A stretch of 64,000 bases of DNA from Basidiobolus meristosporus CBS 931.73. Lineage: Eukaryota; Basidiobolomycota; Basidiobolomycetes; Basidiobolales; Basidiobolaceae. The translations under genes and the position numbers were made by a program. The DNA is taken from the NCBI GenBank assembly GCA_002104905.1, contig MCFE01000374.1, positions 20,824-84,823 on the forward strand, read 5' to 3'. Of the stretch, positions 1-12,247 are shown piece by piece (position 1 is the stretch's first letter; each line of letters opens with the position of its first letter). The notes below the pieces were generated by a model, which was not told the DNA's origin, did not search any database, and saw only the letters and a program-made list of their open reading frames with translations.

Positions 1-1369
1 GCCACTGGTCGCGGCGGTGGTGGCTGGTGTTGATGTGGTTGATGACCGTTATGCAAAGTGTACATTCCTCCATTCTGAGTGCCCTCTAGTCGTCGCTGCA
101 GAGTGTTGGCCTTGTTTTTGAGCCGCTGGTTTTTGCGCTCTAGACGCTTGATAAAGTCCACCGCCTTGAAGAGTATTGTGGACTTGCTGTTGTTCATGTC
201 TCGAAGGGATGGCACGATCTCCGTCAGATCACGGAACCCGGACCGAATCATATTGCGTCGCTTTTGCTCCGAGGCGATGTGGTTGGCCCTCTTCTCCTCC
301 TCCGTTAGTAGTTCTTTGTTGCCCTTGCGTGAGCGGTCTGACTTCGGGGTGTCCTCCTTCAGTTGGTCCATGGCGCTTGGCGTGGGTGACTGCGAGTTCT
401 GCCCGGTCTCCTGGTTCGAGTCGTTGTTCATGCTCGAGCGCGACTCGGGGCCAGCTTCCCTGATGGGCTTGCTAGTCTCGTGCTCTTTCTTCATGGAATA
501 CTTGCGTGGCTTGATGTCGCTGCCTTTCCGTTTGGCCGGGATGATGGGGCTGATCTGATTGGCGATATCCGTGTTGATATGCAATGGTAAGGCTATGGAT
601 GAGCTGCGCTTGATGGGCTTGGGGGGAGGGGAGTGGATATTCGTCGGCGTGAGGGCTTGGAGCGTGTGGCTATCGACAGGCGAGGGCATTCCGGAATGGT
701 GGTTCATGAATAAACTGGAGGGTGTGGTGGGGGCAGGAGTCGGTGTACCATGCATGCTAGGTTCTCTAGAATGTTGGTGGAGCATATCGTAGAGCGAAGA
801 GTGTACAGCGGATTTGTGTTGAGATTTCTCCATGGGAAACGTGTGGGGATGACTAGTGGAAGGTCCAGGGGTGAAGTAGTGGGCGTTGTCAAGGGTGGGC
901 GGTAGCGGATTCTCCGTGAAGAGGTTTTCCTCGAAAAAGATGTTGTCTAAGAAGTTGTCAAAAAACCGCTGCTCCGTTTCGTCAAAAAGCTTGGTGTTGG
1001 GGTTGGTGGCGGATCTAAGGGAGGGAGAAGAGGGGAGTGTTGCTAGGTCTTCCTCCGTCAAACCGAGTTGATGTCCAAGCTCTGGTGAGCAAGAATGACG
1101 GTTAGACAAGTATTGGGCATTCCGTGAACAAGGAAATTACCTCGGAGCTCTTGAGCCAAGTGTACGGATATCGAAGGGTCTGGAAGCGTAGCCAAGGGAT
1201 GTGATGGGATCGGCGGTGGTGAGATAGAAGGGGGAGCGAGTACTCCATGATTCATAGATTCCAACGGCGAAGGAGAGTGCAATTGCGAATGGTGAGGATA
1301 AGAATGGTATGCGGGGTGGTAAAGCCCAACGTTTGCATTCTGTGAGGGAGGTTTGTTGTTGGCATTCAA
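1..1369 (-). CDS. bHLH transcription factor (Ino4/MLX-like), C-terminus cut by window edge
   Basis: Read on the minus strand, the exon from 1081 to 1 is open throughout and ends in a clear basic helix-loop-helix domain. The basic region reads RANHIASEQKRRN, with the E-box contact pattern H-x3-E-x-KRR, followed by helix 1, a loop and a second helix (KSTILFKAVDFIKRLE) that runs into a leucine-rich coiled coil. Upstream the protein is Pro/Ser/His-rich and low in complexity, as expected for an activation region. An acidic-aromatic patch (KLFDETEQRFFDNFLDN) lies near the splice. A 59-bp GT-AG intron at 1140-1082 joins this exon to an upstream exon at 1369-1141. The true start is unresolved: the upstream exon stays open to a TTG at 1369, and the nearest ATG (1422-1420) is in another frame. 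By family it should act in the nucleus as a dimer on E-box DNA; the target genes cannot be inferred. Confidence 0.85.
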
Positions 1370-1422
1370 CGGAAGTTTTGAGGGTTGGCGATGTTCGATG
1401 GATAATACCCAGAATTGTTCAT

Positions 1423-2403
1423 TGCTATGTTACGATTGGTGTGGTTCATTGTTGGAGGATATATAGTAACTTCACAGGGTATTGACAAAGAGCGATAAAA
1501 TAATGGAGGGGGAAGAATAGAGAGAATCAGACTCAATCAATCAGTTGAAGCAAGTATCTATCCAACAATCGACAGAGAGGAGGGGTTGTGGGCTCTACCG
1601 TATGAGTTGAGGGAATTTTGCAGGTTAACTAACTCTGAAGCCAAGGGTTTGGCTATATGCGAGTGTTGTAAAGGTAGCACTAAGCAGAGTTGATGAAAAT
1701 GGCGAAGTAAAAATTGAGCACCAAAAGGACGGGGTGTGCTTAAGACTTCACCCAACTGTGCCCTGCCATTGGTGCAACAATCACCATTTTTGGATGTCCT
1801 ATAATGTTCACGTCTCAGACAGTGGGAAAATGATGTTGGTTAGCTAAATCTTAAAATATGCAAAACAACCCAAATATTAAGTGGATTCTAGGATCCCATT
1901 TTCACATGATTTTGGAAAACAATTGTTGGTTTAGAGTGTGGAATCGGCCAAGCGTGACATAATGTTTGTGGAATACACAACTGAAGGCGCTTCTATCTAG
2001 TTGGCTCACAAGGTTATGGTGCTTGCGATCAATCTTACAAACTTGAAACCTGATTCGACATGAAAGCCCGATAAAATATTTCTTCAAATGTTACATCAAA
2101 TAATTGATGTGGGAACAGTTGCTGTGTGTTTCCAGTGTTTTGTCAATGTTCTCTCCACTGTTTGTTGGCTGGTGGCTGCAGGCACTGGATTGGCCCAACT
2201 ATTGCACACTTGCCGAGATACCGAGAGATGCTCAGCCATGTAGGAATGTTTCATATAAGGAAAAGCATTGATTTATTTGAAGCGTGAATGTCCGTTTTAT
2301 GTCATTCGTTACTTTTACCTAGGATAGCGAATTAAGCTTAAAGTATACATAAATTGATACTCTTCCCTACTTTGACATAGAACTCTTTCTACAATAAAGT
2401 CAC
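1423..2403. other. Intergenic, divergent promoter region
   Basis: About 980 bp separate the leftward bHLH gene from the rightward MFS gene. Short open frames here (for example minus 1558-1755) have no recognisable domain and no convincing start or splice context. I see no RNA gene or repeat. The region most likely holds the promoters of both flanking genes. Confidence 0.5.
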
Positions 2404-4118
2404 ATGCTTTCATTTCCACATGCTACTTCTTCAATACGAAGGAGACATTCAATAGTGTTTCTGTGTGCTTTGAGCGTAATCATAAGTTATGCAGGTTTGG
2501 ACAGCAACTAATTAACTTCAGGAGAGGACATTCTGTTAACTGGTAAATACTTCATTCCAGATCGCTCCAACATTTCCATCGCTATCATACCTATGTCAGA
2601 AGAGTATTCATGGTCGTCTACAACACAGGGCCTCATACTGTCGGCCTTCTTTTACGGTTATATCTGTACTCAAGTTCTGGGAGGTTTTTTAGCGGATAAA
2701 TTCGGAGGAAAGAGTGTCCTAGCTTTAGGTATGTAAAATTTTCAAGTTTTAGTGCTGGGAACACATACTCAATGGAAAACCATATAAAGGTGCCTTTTTA
2801 TGGTCCCTTTTCACGCTGGCTACACCTTGGGTAGCTCACCACGTGTTCCTTCTATTTGCCTGTCGAATGCTGCTCGGTGCTGGAGAAGGTTTGTTAAGCA
2901 TCATAGCCTCTTCTCAAAGCACATTCTAAATAGGATTCCTCTTGTTTCAAAGGTCTCGGGTTTCCAGCAATCCACTCTTTAATAGCACAATGGATTCCGC
3001 ATCATGAGAGCTCTCGCGCAGTAGCTACCGTCACTGCTGCATCGTATGCTGGGGCAATTCTAGCACTCCTGATATCTGCGCCTATTGCGGCTTCGTCTCT
3101 TGGCTGGAAATGGATTTTCTACATTTTCGCAATTATGGGTTTCGGATGGAACATCCCGTGGTACATATTTGGCGCTAGCACCCCAGATCAATGCTCCGAA
3201 CTCTCATCATTGAGATCCATGTACGATGGCAAGAAAGATAACCAGATCCCATCGTACACGCCCCTAGGGGGTGACCTGGAGTCAGTGACCGAGGGAGGAG
3301 AGGAGTACCATAGAGACTTGGACAGCTCTAAGGCTGTGGGTGAAGAAGAGGTTCTAGTGCAGAACAACCAGCAGCGATTGGATAACAGGATTCCCTGGTG
3401 TAAGATCTTGCGAGCAAAAGAAGTCTGGGCTATATTGATCAACCAGTTTTGTAATTCCTGGGGATTTTACGTGCTTTTGAGTTGGTTGCCTACGTATTAC
3501 AAGGACGTATTCAATGTAGACTTGAATGAATTGGGCTATTTCTCAGGTACGTAGTTGGCTCAAGCTCTATCAGATTTCGTTTCTCACTATTGTCCTCAGT
3601 TTTGCCGTATATTGTACAAGGATTAGTTGGTCTAGCCAGTGGGTTTATTGGTGATTATGCAATTTATAGATTGGGGATACCTGTGGTTACTGTCCGTCGG
3701 GTTGCCCAGTGTGTCGGGATGCTGGGCCCAGGGGTGTTTCTCCTATTAGCGGGCTATACTGCCACTTCAGTTACCATCGGCATGGTTTATATATCCCTCG
3801 CATTAGGTTTCAACTCGCTCACTTTAATTGGTGTTTCCATTTCGCAGTTGGATATTGCTCCTAGGTTTGCTGGAATCATCTTTGGGATTGGGAACACTGC
3901 TGCTACACTTCCTGGTGGGTTACTGAGTAGTAAATTTCATTGCTTAGCTATTTCCCTGACAAACCATCATCAGGTATTCTAGGGTAACAGTGACTGGGCT
4001 TTTACTAGAGTCCAAAGAAGCGTGGCCGCTTGTTTTTGGATTGGCCGCAAGCTTCTATTTTGTTGGGGCCTGGACATGGCTTTTCTGGGGTGGAGGAAGT
4101 CAAATTGTTATACCATAG
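2404..4118 (+). CDS. MFS anion transporter, SLC17-like (ACS family)
   Basis: Six exons are visible: 2404-2494, 2561-2728, 2790-2888, 2953-3546, 3600-3918 and a last exon ending at 4118, all with GT-AG introns of 52-66 bp. Splicing rebuilds a typical major-facilitator protein. TM1 ends in SYADRSNISIAI, the SLC17/ACS signature just before loop 1. The MFS loop 2-3 motif appears as GGFLADKFGGK, followed by an RMLLGAGEG turn in TM4 and LIAQWIPHHESSRAVA in the cytoplasmic loop. A long acidic central loop lies at about 3190-3390. The closest types are SLC17 vesicular anion/nucleotide transporters and fungal anion:cation symporters, so the likely substrate is an organic anion or phosphate, not determined. 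The acceptor of the last exon is ambiguous (3974 or 3983; both keep frame). The gene converges on the p31comet-like gene with about 200 bp between them. Confidence 0.85.
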
Positions 4119-4316
4119 TGGCTACCTCGAAACTACTCAATGGTTCACGTTCTTCTGGTGTAGACTCGGCGTTTTCAACGCTGCATAAATTATTGAAACC
4201 AAATAGACGAAGTAAACTTTTATTCATCGTACAGGCAACCAGAGAGTCTCAACTTGTAATGAAGTTGTTTATCTGATGACTTTCCACTCCGGAACCTACT
4301 TCTCCTATCTATATGA

Positions 4317-5358
4317 CTAGTTGATTGCGCTCAAGCCTGACAGAATATTTTTGGATTGGAACCACAGAAAGGGGCTTTCTGGTGTATCCTGCTCCATATC
4401 AATAACACTCCCATCGGAGTGCAAGCTTATGATTTCCTCAGCATCTGCATCAACCTCATTGCTTATGTGGTTGCTTTCCAGTGTGATCACAGTAATCTTG
4501 CCTTTCAGCTTTGAGTAATTGAACATTTGTTTCGGAGTGAGAAAATCCAGTGGGTGTTCACGTGTTGTTTCTACCAATACGAAAGTGCGCGTTGGTCCTA
4601 GAGGCGGTCAAGATGCTCATCAATAGATTGGACATCCAATTGAGCATACATCGAAGCATACTTAATGTCGTTTCGTCGCTTAAATGTTGCACCAAGGTGC
4701 GAACCAGCTTTCGCTCACATGCATTGAGGATCTTCAAGTTATTGTTAAGATCAGTTGAGTGGATAGGAGGTAAAACGATCAGATATGCTGCTTTGGGGGT
4801 AGTGATGGTGGTTCCAATCAGCACCAAAAATCGGATTTGCCCCGCTTCTCCATTTTCTACACGCTGGCATGCCTTCTCTATATCCGCGAACAAAGCCTCC
4901 CCAGAGGCCAGCAACTACAAGCACGTCATTAGACAACGGGTACATGATTTAACTGAATATGTATTTACTTACATCGATGGCCTTTTTGTATTTTCGCTTG
5001 AAATGTTGTGGCTACAAAGGGAATTGATCTTAATCGAAGGGGTAGTTCAGACTGGATCTCAGCTGAGAGCCGAGTAAAACTTACGTTTTGGCTATTTCTC
5101 TCCATCTCTACCATGCTCTGGAGTTGCTCCCAAGAACTCATATGGGTTGAATAGGTACCTGTTAGCGTAAGTGTGTCAATCTCGAGTCCAAGAGCAAACC
5201 TACCATGGAAGCTGCCCTCGAATTAGAAGGATAAACTTTACAATCGTTTTCAGTAGCCGAGTGGTGATCTCTGGAATGAAGGGGGCATCTAGCTGAACTG
5301 TGATTTCCTCTAAGCTGGGCGGTGAGGTTTTAGAGGTCGCTCGGTTCATACTGCTCAT
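4317..5358 (-). CDS. p31comet-like MAD2L1-binding protein
   Basis: Five minus-strand exons: 5358-5204, 5136-5085, 5011-4973, 4914 to about 4578, and 4577-4317. The spliced product follows the p31comet (MAD2L1BP) plan. An N-terminal helix ends in FILLIRGQLP, next to a W/Y-E-Q-L element (SWEQLQSM). A central strand-helix block follows (IRFLVLIGTTITTPKAAYLI). The C-terminal half has LTPKQMFNYSKLKGKITVITL, and the family's closing aromatic block appears as SPFLWFQSK. In animals p31comet binds MAD2 and works with TRIP13 to dismantle the mitotic checkpoint complex; here that role is inferred from resemblance. One oddity: the last two segments are in different frames across about 4560-4577 and I found no clean intron to join them. 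Either a tiny intron, an assembly indel or a real frameshift separates them. About 250-300 residues in total. Confidence 0.72.
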
Positions 5359-5566
5359 TGCATCGCCGCCAAATCCAAGTGATCACCGCGACACTGGTGG
5401 CACTATATATGATCATTGAGTCACCATTCACGAGAATAAACATGCATTTAACCAAACATCAATCAATGCAAATAGTGCGAGCTGATTTGAACTACCCACC
5501 AAGGTGGCATGGCAGTCATTCCATAATAATAAATAAAAAATACTCCAACTACATGCGGTCCGTGAG

Positions 5567-7797
5567 ATGGACTCAGTATTCACACACCGAACGTCAGACG
5601 TTCTTATCAACGAAAATGTCACCTTCGATACGCTGATATCAAATCCGTTGCTTTTGAAGGGACTAAACCAATCTGGCTATCGAAAGCCATCGCCCATTCA
5701 ACTGAAGGCCCTTCCCCTTGGTAGGCTCGGCCTGGATCTGGTGGCGCAAGCCAAATCCGGGACGGGAAAAACCATAGTATTTAGCGTCATCTCTTTGGAA
5801 GCAGTTAATTTGCATGTCAATTTTCCCCAGGTATACGCGTTCTACCATTTCACACGAAACAAACACCTTTCATTCAACTCACGCTTTCGAAATGAAGGTT
5901 CTCGTTTTGGCGCCAACAAGAGAAATTGCCGTACAAATCAAAGAGGTCATGACAGCTGTTGCGTCTTTCATCGAAGGTTTGCAAGTTCAGGTGTTCATTG
6001 GAGGTTTACCCATCTCGGAAGATCTATCCAAGCTACGAAATTGCCACATTGCCGTCGGAACTCCGGGTATTGCTCACTTTATTTCGAACGCCTACACAAT
6101 TGACTTCTGACAAGGGGTTGCTTTTTCTCAGGCAGAGTGCAAGCACTTATACAAGCCGGTTCTTTTCCCACTCATGCGCTCAAGCTGTTTGTCTTGGACG
6201 AGGCAGATAAATTGATGGAGGATGTATTCTTTGTTCAAATAGAGTAAGTGGCATGCAAAGCACCACGTCAAAAGGTGAACCCCAGGCTGTGTAGTTAACC
6301 GACGATTCGTTCCATCAGAGTAATCTATAAATCACTCCCACAAACCAAGCAATCCATGGCGTTTTCCGCAACTTATGACAACGGGCTATTGGAAAAGATA
6401 AACCGATTCGTTCACATGCCCCAGTATGTTATGCTTTGTTCGGAAACTCCCTCTCTTGAAGGTTGTATTGCCAAGAACAGCTAAGTCTGCCCAGGATAAT
6501 GTAATAACATTGGATTCCATCGCAGGGGTACAGCAGTACTACGAGGTTGTTTCCAGCGATGGTGACAGCAATGCGATTCAAAAGTTTGCTGCCTACAAGG
6601 GCAAGTTCAGACGCTTAGAAGAGCTTTTGAGCAAGGTTCCCTTTTACCAGTGTATCATATTCCTCAACCACCGTGGCAGGTATGTACGCAGTAGTCCAAG
6701 AGTAGCAGCATTTCATAGGAATCAACTCTCTTATGTGTATAGAGCAGTGGAATTGTCGGAGAATCTCACTCGTAAGGGATGGCCTGCGTTATACATTTCA
6801 GGTATTGTAGCATGCGGCCGATTTCCTACACCCACTATTCACATATCTTCACAGGGGGTTTAAATCAACGCGAGCGCCTAGCAACTTTATCAAAGGCTCG
6901 GAATTTTCAGTTACGAGTCTTGGTCTGCAGCGATCTGGTATTAAATTTCACTATGCTGGCGAATGAACGAAATATATTAACTGTAATGTAGATTGCTCGA
7001 GGTGTGGATATTGAAAGGGTGGATCTGGTTGTAAACCTCGATATGCCCAGAGATCCAGAGACATACTTCCATCGCGTAGGGAGAACAGGAAGATTTGGTA
7101 ATATACAGATGCCGCTTGGGTACCGAGCACTTCACTTACCTGAGTCATAGGCACACGAGGCCTTGCCGTTAGTTTTATCGATCAAAATGAGGTGACGGCG
7201 ATCCAGCGGCTTCAGCAGACATACGCAGTCAAATTGCAGCAGTTGCCCGGTATTGATAGCCATTACGCATAGGAGGAAAATCGTTGCTAATCGTATTTTA
7301 GATCAAATCACGGAAGAGCTTATTGAAAAGAAAGAACTTTCCACAGTGGACCACAAAGCGCTCCAAAAGCTTGAGGATATCCGAGCCAGCGCAAAGTTGG
7401 TAAGTTCCACCGATGTTTTTTCAGATGGTTTGGCTACCCTTTAACCTATACTTCGTAGGTTGCTTCAGACGAAGCGGATACATATAGCGAGGAGCCCGCA
7501 ACCAGAATCCCGGAAAGCATTCAGGACAGTCGCAGAAAGCCGAAAAAGGAGAGGAAACGCGATACACCGCATCAACAAACTAGTCCAAGTGATGTGCCTG
7601 CACCAACCTCGGACTCGCATAGTACTTTCCCTGTGTATGCCACTGAATATACCAGGCAACCCTATTATCCACCACAATATCACCAAACTCCCCCAAACAA
7701 CCCACATCCCATGATGTACCCTACCTACATGTACCAATCCAATACCCGGCCTAACACTCGCACTGCAACCTTCTTCCCCCCTGACCTGACATTTTAA
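5567..7797 (+). CDS. DDX20: DEAD-box RNA helicase DDX20/Gemin3-like
   Basis: Eleven exons run from the ATG at 5567 to the TAA at 7795-7797. Introns have GT-AG ends; the shortest are about 34 bp, for example 6428-6461. All helicase motifs are present in order: Q-motif region ([15 protein letters not shown]), Walker [29 protein letters not shown] in [13 protein letters not shown] in FSATY, and in RecA2 [12 protein letters not shown] and [10 protein letters not shown]. The N-terminal stretch [16 protein letters not shown] and the phrase [15 protein letters not shown] are specific to DDX20/Gemin3, not to eIF4A or Dbp5. After the core is a basic stretch and a Pro/Tyr-rich tail ([10 protein letters not shown]). 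In animals DDX20 is part of the SMN complex that loads Sm rings on snRNAs. Its presence suggests an SMN pathway in this fungus. Transcribed divergently from the p31comet-like gene, starting about 210 bp away. Confidence 0.9.
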
Positions 7798-8038
7798 CAA
7801 GGAGCACATCACATCCACCGAATGTAGAGCCAGGCTAATTGACTGGACCTCAATCCAAATTGGATAGGAATCTACTCAAGATCAGATCAAAATGAATAGA
7901 ATAAAAAAAAATCGATCTTAAAGTACCGGGGAAAGCGAATCCGCGAAAAAAAATTCCACCAAAAGTCACCACTGTAATCCCCCCACCGGCCCCGACTCTC
8001 TGTGTCAATAGAGTTGACTGAATCTTTTCAAATTCACC

Positions 8039-9225
8039 ATGTCCGACGTCGAGAAAGAAGTTCAAGAGATGCAAGAGGATACTGTACGTTCGCCTGATCC
8101 ATTACGTTCGTGTGTGTGTACGTGTGTCGTGCTGTATTTACTTACCTGTTCTCCAACTGTTACAACAGAGCCTCTTGTTCGATACTTCCATGAAGAAGAA
8201 AAAGAAGAAGAAGAAGGCCATCGTTGAAGAAGAGGCCGTTCCCGAGGAACCCCAACAAGAGCAAGAAGAGCAACAAGACGGAGAAGGTAGGTGATTCAGG
8301 AGAGGGCTCGGATCGAGTGGCTTACTGATCTATTCCAAAGTTGAGGAAGCCGAGGAGGATTCTTCAGCCATGTTCGCCGATTTGAAAAAGAAGAAGAAGA
8401 AGAAGGCTGTTAAGGAAGTGGAGGGTGAGGCTGAGGAGGAGCCTGCTTCCACCGAGGCCTTCGACTTCGGAGAGATGAAGAAGAAGAAGAAGAAGAAGTC
8501 CAAGAAGGCTGACATGGAGGCTTTCGAGGCCGACCTCAATGATGATGATGAAGAGGGCAAGAACGAGTCTAGCGAAAAGCCTGGTAAATTTTTACTTCCC
8601 ACCCGAGTTCTACCGAACCTCGACCTCTAACCCTTAATTTTCTCTCAGCCGGCAAAGATTCTTGGCTCGGTACCAACCGTGATTACACCTACCAAGAGCT
8701 CCTCGGCCGTATCGTCAACATCCTCAGACAGAACAACCCCGAGCTCATCTCTGAGAAGAGACGTTACACCATGGTTCCCCCCTCCATTCACAGAGATGGT
8801 AGTAAGAAGACCTCTTTCACCAACATCACCGATATCTGCAAGAGGTAAGACCCACTGGGGACCACGTCGCGACGCGACCGACGCTAACGCACTTTTTGGA
8901 AACTAGAATGCATCGTCAACCCGAGCATCTTATTCAGTTCCTCTTCGCCGAATTGGGTACCAGCGGTTCCGTGGACGGTCAAGGCAGCTTGATCATCAAG
9001 GGCCGTTTCCAGCAGAAGCAGATCGAGAACGTGTTGCGTAGATACATCGTCGAATACGTCACCTGTAAGACCTGCAAATCCCCCGACACCATTCTTACAA
9101 AGGAGAACCGTCTCTTCTTCTTACAGTGCGAGGCTTGCGGTTCCACCCGTTCCGTCTCCGCCATCAAGACTGGTTTCATGGCTCAAACCACCAAGAGAGC
9201 TGTTGCCCGTCGTGCTGCTGCTTAA
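8039..9225 (+). CDS. SUI3: Translation initiation factor eIF2 subunit beta
   Basis: Five exons: 8039-8083, 8169-8286, 8341-8583, 8649-8844 and 8907-9225. The N-terminal third carries three poly-lysine blocks (about 8193, 8385 and 8478) separated by acidic stretches; these K-boxes bind eIF5 and eIF2B-epsilon in yeast and mammals. The C-terminal half is the conserved eIF2-beta/eIF5 fold, including the phrase [17 protein letters not shown]2-C2 zinc ribbon follows, with CKTC and CEAC pairs. Together with eIF2-alpha and gamma it delivers initiator Met-tRNA to the 40S subunit. Codons strongly favour C-ending forms compared with neighbouring genes, as expected for high expression. The stop is TAA, and the gene converges on the ABCD transporter across about 180 bp. 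Confidence 0.96.
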
Positions 9226-9405
9226 ATCTGAATCTTCCAAACATGTCAATCTCTATAAAAACTTAGACACATCAAACCATGATTTCTGTTGTTAATGTTG
9301 TTGTTTCGAATGTATAATGATAGAAGAATATTGCTGGGTGGATTTATTATTTTAGTGATGTAAAGTACATGGCACCGGCTGAGGTCGGGGGTTTGGCGGA
9401 GTTCC

Positions 9406-12247
9406 CTACTCCTCACCTACCGAGAAGTTGGCCTTCTTGTGTAATCTACCCCCGCCACCAGCCTCCCCTACGTGGATGCCACTCTGCGCGCTAAGCTGCA
9501 ACTCGCCATTGATCTCCTCGACCCGCTTTTTCAACTTCTCGATCTCGCTGAGTTTCTTCTCGAGCTCCGCCACTTCATTGTCAACGGACATCCGCTCTTC
9601 CTTGGTTCCGATTCTGGAGAACTCCCAGCGGCCGTGGTCTCCTATCAATCGAAGCAGATACTTGTGATACTTGAACAACGTGGGTCGATGCGAGATGGTA
9701 ATCAGTGCTATGAGGGTGCAGACATCAGTTAGCAGGGCCGTTGGCTTGACTTGTTCTACTGAACCTACTTATTCCCATCTCCTTGGCATGGCTGTACATC
9801 AGGCCCTCGACGTCGGAGCTGACCGCACTGGTACATTCGTCCAAAATCGCGAACTTGGGATGGTGGTAGAACAGTCGGGCCATGTTCATCTACAAAACTC
9901 ATTTAGCTCACTCCTTCGATGGGGAGGTTGAGGTGGACTTACTCGCTGTTTCTCTCCGCCAGAGAATACATCCTTCCACTCCTTCACGGTCTCCCAGCCA
10001 CCTTCTCTTTCAGGGATATAGGCGAGGTGAACCGCTTTGAGGATCTCGAAGAGCTCCTGATCGGTACGGCCATCTTGCAGCATCTGTGCGTAGGTGTGTG
10101 GGTAGATCACTCTGGAATTTCCCCAAGTTAGTCATCAGGTTCATGTGGAGAATGGGTCTCGACGTTGACATACTGTTCGCGTAGAGTGCCCAAGGATAAA
10201 TAGGGTCTTTGAGGTATATAGAACATGTCGACGGGCTCCGGTTCTTCAAGAGTCCCACCTATACACGACATGTTGGTTGGTGAGTTTAGACCAATCTCGA
10301 TGTCCTACTGGAGGCTACTTACGGAACACTGGCCATAATCCACTGATCACTCGAGCGACAGATGTCTTGCCTACGCCGTTGGGACCGGTGATCAACAGAT
10401 GGTCGCCCTTGTTGATGTCCATGTTTAGGTTCTGCACAAGTAGCTCACCTCCTTTGACATTTGTAGGGTTGGGGGTGACGATGGGAACGTCCTTGAACTG
10501 GATCCCGTTGATCCCGTACTCCACGTGCCCGCGGATGTCGGTGAGGGAGTAGATCTCGTCGATTTTCTCTTGCAGCAATGCCTCGTCCACAGCGGAGGTA
10601 TACTCGTTGTTGTTCAATGAGTGCAGGACCGAGAGAAGATTGTACACTCGAGAGGTGAAGCCAGCCAACTCGGCCAGTTCCTTGTACGAGTACATGATAC
10701 GGCCACCGGCGTCTGCCAAAGAGATCATCAGCCTGGCCCATGGAGTTAGATGGAAGTGTGAAACATAGTCCTAGCATGCTACGTACCTCTTGTTGGTGAT
10801 GAAATCTTGGGTACGGGCCCCGGAGCGATCTTTCGAAGCATTCGAGCCTCCGGTCAGCTCCTGGCGTCCCCCTTTCCCACCCCATTGAGGAAAGAAGACC
10901 GGAATGGAGCAGACGCCCAACCCGATGGCGCTCCAGCAATACTTGATCACGAAGTCCTCAAACATGTTGTAGCCGATGCGGAGTTTGTATACCCGGTTCA
11001 CATGCCGAATTAGGTGCTGGTATGCTCGATTCAAGATCGATTTCTCAAGGTTGGCGCCATGATAAAACGCGATCTCCTCAGCATTCGTGATCAACCGGGT
11101 GTGAGCGGAGCGGAAGTCGCCCTAGACATTGAAACGCAGGTAAGTATATTTGTATCCTGGGGGTGAAGGGTCAACGATTATCTGGATGACCTCTAGTTTG
11201 GCCTCCTCAGCTGCCATTTTGCCAAATGCTGGGGAGATGGCTCGCAAGATGGAGGCGCTTAGGATGTAGTTGAAGAAGAGCCCAATCATCCCGGAGGCAC
11301 CAAGGCTACTTGCGAGTTGGTAGTTGAAGATGAACAAGTCTAACAAGGGCTTTCCGATGTTGGAGTACAGAGACGACAGGGAATCGCAGAATCTGGCGAT
11401 ATCGGTGGTGATGTATCTAAAGTGCACGTTAGACCGATGCCATGGGTCAAGCAATACTACCGCTGCTCTTACTGGTCAGGACCATCCACACGCCCATCAA
11501 GGTTGAGAAGCTTGTAATAGGTTTTCTTTGGGCTGAGGTAGAGATCATGCACATATCGTGTCAAACGAGTTCGGAATGCAATGGCCAGTTTGGACTGGAG
11601 ATAACGGATCTATTCAAGAGCAATGTTACCCATCGTATGCTTAGGCCTAGCCGACGGCTCTCAACTTACCATGCTATTCGTGTAAGTCGCTGGCACGGCA
11701 ATGGCAAACCAATAGCCGATTCCCTTGAGGAATTGCCGCCCATTTCCATGCACCTATTCCAAACAACATGTGAGCTCAAAGTCCATCCAAGGCTATCGCA
11801 ACCATCTCCACTCACCAGATCCTTCACGATTTTCCCGTCCAGCTTCGCAACCACGACACTCAACCAGGTTCTCAAGATCAAAAAGGCGGTGTGGAGCATC
11901 AGGATGAACACCTCTTTCGACCGCATGGACGGTATGATGATCATAAAAATCGCCTTCATCTGTCGGAAAAATTCATTATCCACGGCCACCTTGGTCCCAG
12001 GCTTGATGGCTTGGAAGTGTTCCCTGTGTTGCTCATACACCAAGTTCGACACCTTGTTCCCCATAGGGTGGTTCTTCTCTATGACAAGCCCTGAAGAAGC
12101 TCCGTTGGAGGTGGAGATGGTGGTTTTTTTGGCTTTCGAGTAACGGTACATGCGGTTTATCACTAGACCGCTTAAGGAAACCAGGAAGAGCAAGGTTCGC
12201 ACGTTAGCGCCCTGGCCCAATCGATCACGGCGCACGTTTACAGTCAT
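9406..12247 (-). CDS. Peroxisomal ABC half-transporter, ABCD/ALD family (Pxa-like)
   Basis: About ten minus-strand exons joined by short introns encode one ABC half-transporter. The N-terminal TMD has the ALD-family blocks [23 protein letters not shown], and the EAA-like element [11 protein letters not shown] at about 11070-11040. The nucleotide-binding domain shows Walker [10 protein letters not shown] at about 10370, ABC signature FSGGEKQR at about 9955, Walker [11 protein letters not shown] at about 9840 and the H-loop ITISHRPT. A coiled, charged C-terminal tail of about 60 residues follows. ABCD proteins dimerise in the peroxisomal membrane and import fatty acyl-CoA for beta-oxidation. 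I took the ATG at 12247-12245; the TTG further upstream is not a likely start. Whether the partner is another copy or a second gene cannot be told here. Confidence 0.93.

Noticed and set aside
79-558. 159-codon plus-strand frame
   Set aside because: It is antisense to the bHLH coding exon, whose minus-strand frame is longer and has a clear domain.
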